A stretch of 8,429 nucleotides of DNA from Methylophaga sp. GTDB lineage: Bacteria > Pseudomonadota > Gammaproteobacteria > Nitrosococcales > Methylophagaceae. Positions 7,065 through 8,429 of the stretch are shown one piece after another; within the stretch, counting starts at the first letter, position 1, and the number at the start of each line of letters is the position of its first letter. A program made the position numbers and the translations under genes. The DNA lies in NCBI GenBank assembly GCA_013139345.1, contig WTAY01000003.1, forward strand, positions 1 to 8,429. The letters are read 5' to 3'. The notes under the pieces were generated by a model. It was not told the DNA's origin. It searched no databases and saw nothing but the letters and a program-made list of their open reading frames with translations.

Positions 7065-7094
7065 CAATAAAAAAGCCGGAATAACTATTCCGGC
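7065..7094. repeat. Right copy of the terminator-hairpin repeat (partner 93-121)
   Basis: This 30-nt segment has a perfect 8-bp stem (7075-7082 with 7087-7094) and an AACT loop. It matches 93-121 in stem, loop and the CAATAAAA flank, with one extra A and one C/T difference. It is the intact version: here the A-run and T-run flank the stem on both sides. It sits at the boundary between the block holding the secreted-protein gene and the roadblock gene. Confidence 0.75.
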
Positions 7095-7102
7095 TTTTTT
7101 TT
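7069..7102 (-). terminator. Bidirectional intrinsic terminator after the roadblock gene
   Basis: The stem GCCGGAAT (7075-7082) with ATTCCGGC (7087-7094) and its 4-nt loop is flanked by six A (7069-7074) and eight T (7095-7102). It therefore gives a U-tract in both directions. On the minus strand it lies 21 nt past the roadblock stop codon and ends the protoglobin-roadblock transcript. In the + direction it would stop any transcript coming from the left. Confidence 0.9.
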
Positions 7103-7123
7103 GTACAGAACTAAAGTCTAAAC

Positions 7124-7486
7124 TTAGATTAAGTTTGCCACTTGCTCTGCAGCACGTTTAACATCTAAGAAAATCAAACCCAATTTAGCATTTGTTTTTG
7201 CCAAAATTGTTAATACAGATTCAGAACCAGCATAGGCCATAAGTACATAACCAGATTCACCTTTGATCAATACTTGGTCTAATGTTCCTCGACCTAATTC
7301 AGAAGCGGTTCGGTCACCTAATGAAAGCATTGCTGCACTCATTGCACCTACTCTATCTTCATCAAAGCCCTCAGGCAAAGCAGAAGCCATCGTTAAACCA
7401 TCTGTTGAAATGATTGCAGAAGCCTCTATATCAGCAGAGCTTCCATTTAATTCATTTAATATCGTTGAAAGCATATCAGCGCGCAT
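7124..7486 (-). CDS. Roadblock/LC7 domain protein (MglB-like)
   Basis: This 120-aa single-domain protein has the Roadblock/LC7 pattern. It starts with an N-terminal helix, then the strand pair EASAIISTDGLTMASALPEG (21-40), a central helix with AMSAAMLSLGDRTASEL (48-64), and the strands LDQVLIKGESGYVLMAYAG (69-87) and SVLTILAKTNAKLGLIFLD (90-108). It ends in the C-terminal helix VKRAAEQVANLI. Such proteins are cytoplasmic dimers that act on small Ras-like GTPases; MglB is the activator of MglA in polarity and motility control. No GTPase gene is in the window. It lies 28 nt after the protoglobin gene, without a terminator between, so the two are very likely one operon. An AAAGGAA-type ribosome binding site precedes the ATG. 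The biological process is unknown. Confidence 0.9.
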   Translation of the reverse strand: MRADMLSTILNELNGSSADIEASAIISTDGLTMASALPEGFDEDRVGAMSAAMLSLGDRTASELGRGTLDQVLIKGESGYVLMAYAGSESVLTILAKTNAKLGLIFLDVKRAAEQVANLI

Positions 7487-7514
7487 AATTTATTCCTTTA
7501 AATTAAATATAAGC

Positions 7515-8081
7515 CTAATCGCTATAAGCGTTGGCAAGATTAGTAAATAAAACTCGGCTCATTCCAGAAATTCTTAAGAACTTATCTAGCTCTTCTGCAA
7601 CGGTTGATTCTTGATAAGACTGCTGCATTACAAACAAAGAGAAGCTGGTAATTGAGTTGATTGACGTTAGAACGAGTGCCATTTTTTCTTGATCATCAGC
7701 AAACTGTTCAATCACTAGAAGAATAAGCTCATTGTTAATCATTGACATTGCACCCGCCATAAACTCAACTGGCAGGTGTACCTTGACGTGAATATCCCCC
7801 ACTTTGTACATTAGTTCTGTGCAACTAATATCAAATGGGCCAGTAAAAAGTGATTGAATCCACGCGAGGTGTGATTTTTTAAGTGTATCAACCCGCCCCT
7901 CTAAGAAAGGTGCAGTTTCAGGAATGTGACCTAATTGTTCATAAAACTTATCAGTGACTGTTGCCAGTAAGGGCTGTAATTGTTCTGAAACCTCTAATAG
8001 GCAAGCTTCGCGTTCTGGCGTTAACCCTGTGAACGCTTTTGCATAACGTGTTAGTGCTTCGAAATCTTGTGTCTCGGACAT
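7515..8081 (-). CDS. Protoglobin-domain (globin-sensor-like) protein
   Basis: This 188-aa protein has a sensor-globin or protoglobin fold over about residues 10-160. DKFYEQLGHIPETAPFLEG (44-62) corresponds to the B-to-E helix region. LKKSHLAWIQSLFTGPFD (67-84) is the E helix and following turn. KVGDIHVKVHLPVEFMAG (93-110) is the F-helix signature, with His98 as the likely proximal heme ligand. No output domain (methyl-accepting, GGDEF or kinase) is attached, so signalling would need a partner; the Roadblock protein next door is the natural candidate. The last 30 residues form a short helical tail. The ATG at 8081 is chosen over an in-frame TTG at 8096 because GGAGG (8090-8094) is 8 nt upstream of it. 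Heme binding and gas sensing are inferred from the family. Confidence 0.87.
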   Translation of the reverse strand: MSETQDFEALTRYAKAFTGLTPEREACLLEVSEQLQPLLATVTDKFYEQLGHIPETAPFLEGRVDTLKKSHLAWIQSLFTGPFDISCTELMYKVGDIHVKVHLPVEFMAGAMSMINNELILLVIEQFADDQEKMALVLTSINSITSFSLFVMQQSYQESTVAEELDKFLRISGMSRVLFTNLANAYSD

Positions 8082-8135
8082 ATGTGTTTCCTCCAATGAA
8101 ACATTTTAATAATCCATTAAAATCATATAATAATA

Positions 8136-8163
8136 ATGATAAATACCTGAGTTTATCGCTCAA
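8136..8163 (-). promoter_or_regulatory. Candidate promoter of the protoglobin-roadblock operon with palindrome in the spacer
   Basis: On the minus strand, TTGAGC (8158-8163) is followed after 16 nt by TATCAT (8136-8141), a reasonable sigma-70 pair located 54 nt before the start codon. An inverted repeat GATAAA-N8-TTTATC (8138-8157) fills the spacer, where a bound regulator would block polymerase. It does not match FNR or another operator that I recognise. Confidence 0.42.
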
Positions 8164-8231
8164 GTATTAAGCTTATAGCTTATCTCCTCCTAATTTGAAT
8201 TGCAACTAAAATAAAATGACTCCTTTTCACA

Positions 8232-8251
8232 TTTTAACTATAGAGTTAAAA
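8232..8251 (-). terminator. A+T-rich hairpin after the outer-membrane protein gene
   Basis: There is a perfect 8-bp inverted repeat (TTTTAACT at 8232-8239, AGTTAAAA at 8244-8251) with a 4-nt loop, starting 2 nt past the stop codon. On the minus strand no clean U-tract follows and the stem is weak. It may be a poor terminator or a 3'-end stabiliser rather than a strong stop. Confidence 0.38.
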
Positions 8252-8252
8252 C

Positions 8253-8429
8253 TTAGAAATAACGCGCTAATTCAAGTTGAATCATGTCATCATTTCGAAT
8301 TTGATATAAAGCAGAACTTGTTTTATCGGCACTAAAGAAACGTCCTTCCAGCGATATCTTCCAACTGTTACCAATACGACGACTCGCTTCAATATTCCAT
8401 GCAGCATCACTACTATCAAGATCTTGAAT
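8253..8429 (-). CDS. Outer-membrane beta-barrel protein, C-terminal end (partial)
   Basis: The frame is open from the window edge (8429) to a TAA at 8253-8255 and gives the last 58 residues. They show alternating strands typical of a barrel: AAWNIEASRRIGNSWKISLE, then GRFFSAD, a short turn, YQIRNDDMIQLELARYF. The protein ends in Phe after Tyr, which is the C-terminal aromatic signal recognised by the Bam machinery. The exact family (porin, TonB-type or other) cannot be told from this end. It lies upstream of the protoglobin gene on the same strand, 171 nt away, with a candidate promoter between, so the two need not be co-transcribed. Confidence 0.7.
   Translation of the reverse strand: MQDLDSSDAAWNIEASRRIGNSWKISLEGRFFSADKTSSALYQIRNDDMIQLELARYF

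Noticed and set aside
93..7094. CRISPR array or insertion sequence as the explanation of the repeated hairpin
   Set aside because: There are only two copies 7 kb apart, no regular spacers, and no transposase or terminal inverted repeats.
7263..7550. 95-codon open frame on the + strand
   Set aside because: It is a shadow of the roadblock and protoglobin genes on the other strand, without a family match or start signal.
7951..8163. 70-codon minus-strand frame overlapping the protoglobin start
   Set aside because: It begins at a TTG about 20 nt from the nearest Shine-Dalgarno sequence and runs out of frame through the well-supported protoglobin gene.

Overview
The window looks like chromosomal DNA of a moderately A+T-rich, Gram-negative, probably gammaproteobacterial organism. 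The support is a Tat-exported molybdenum enzyme, an outer-membrane beta-barrel end, a Zwf-type C-terminus and strong GGAGG ribosome binding sites. The genus cannot be told from the sequence alone.

Layout: the last 24 codons of a probable glucose-6-phosphate dehydrogenase gene (zwf, + strand, 1-75) are followed by a degenerate hairpin (93-121) and a strong intrinsic terminator (162-201). Next, on +, is a 530-aa protein (411-2003) with a winged-helix-like N-terminus, a TolB/FlgO-like domain and TPR repeats, probably a regulator. Converging on it with only 26 bp between stop codons is a tight minus-strand operon, iorA-iorB-xdhC-mocA (6267 down to 2030). It encodes a two-subunit, Tat-linked molybdenum hydroxylase of the isoquinoline 1-oxidoreductase/aldehyde oxidase type plus two dedicated maturation proteins: an XdhC-type chaperone and a MocA-type cytidylyltransferase. 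Upstream of it lies a gene for a small secreted protein of unknown function (6375-6887).

Beyond a bidirectional terminator (7069-7102) comes a second minus-strand module: a protoglobin heme-sensor-like protein (7515-8081) followed by a Roadblock/LC7 (MglB-like) protein (7124-7486). The window ends in the C-terminus of an outer-membrane beta-barrel protein (8253-8429, minus strand).

How it fits together: MocA would supply the cytosine dinucleotide form of the molybdenum cofactor. XdhC would stabilise, sulfurate and insert it into IorB. IorA, carrying two [2Fe-2S] clusters, would travel with IorB through Tat. No FAD or cytochrome subunit is present, so the electron acceptor must be encoded elsewhere. 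The most interesting structural observation is that the terminator hairpin at 7065-7094, with its flank, recurs almost identically at 93-121. It therefore brackets the whole regulator + molybdo-enzyme + secreted-protein block (about 7 kb). This suggests the block was inserted into a terminator once shared by convergent zwf and roadblock genes.
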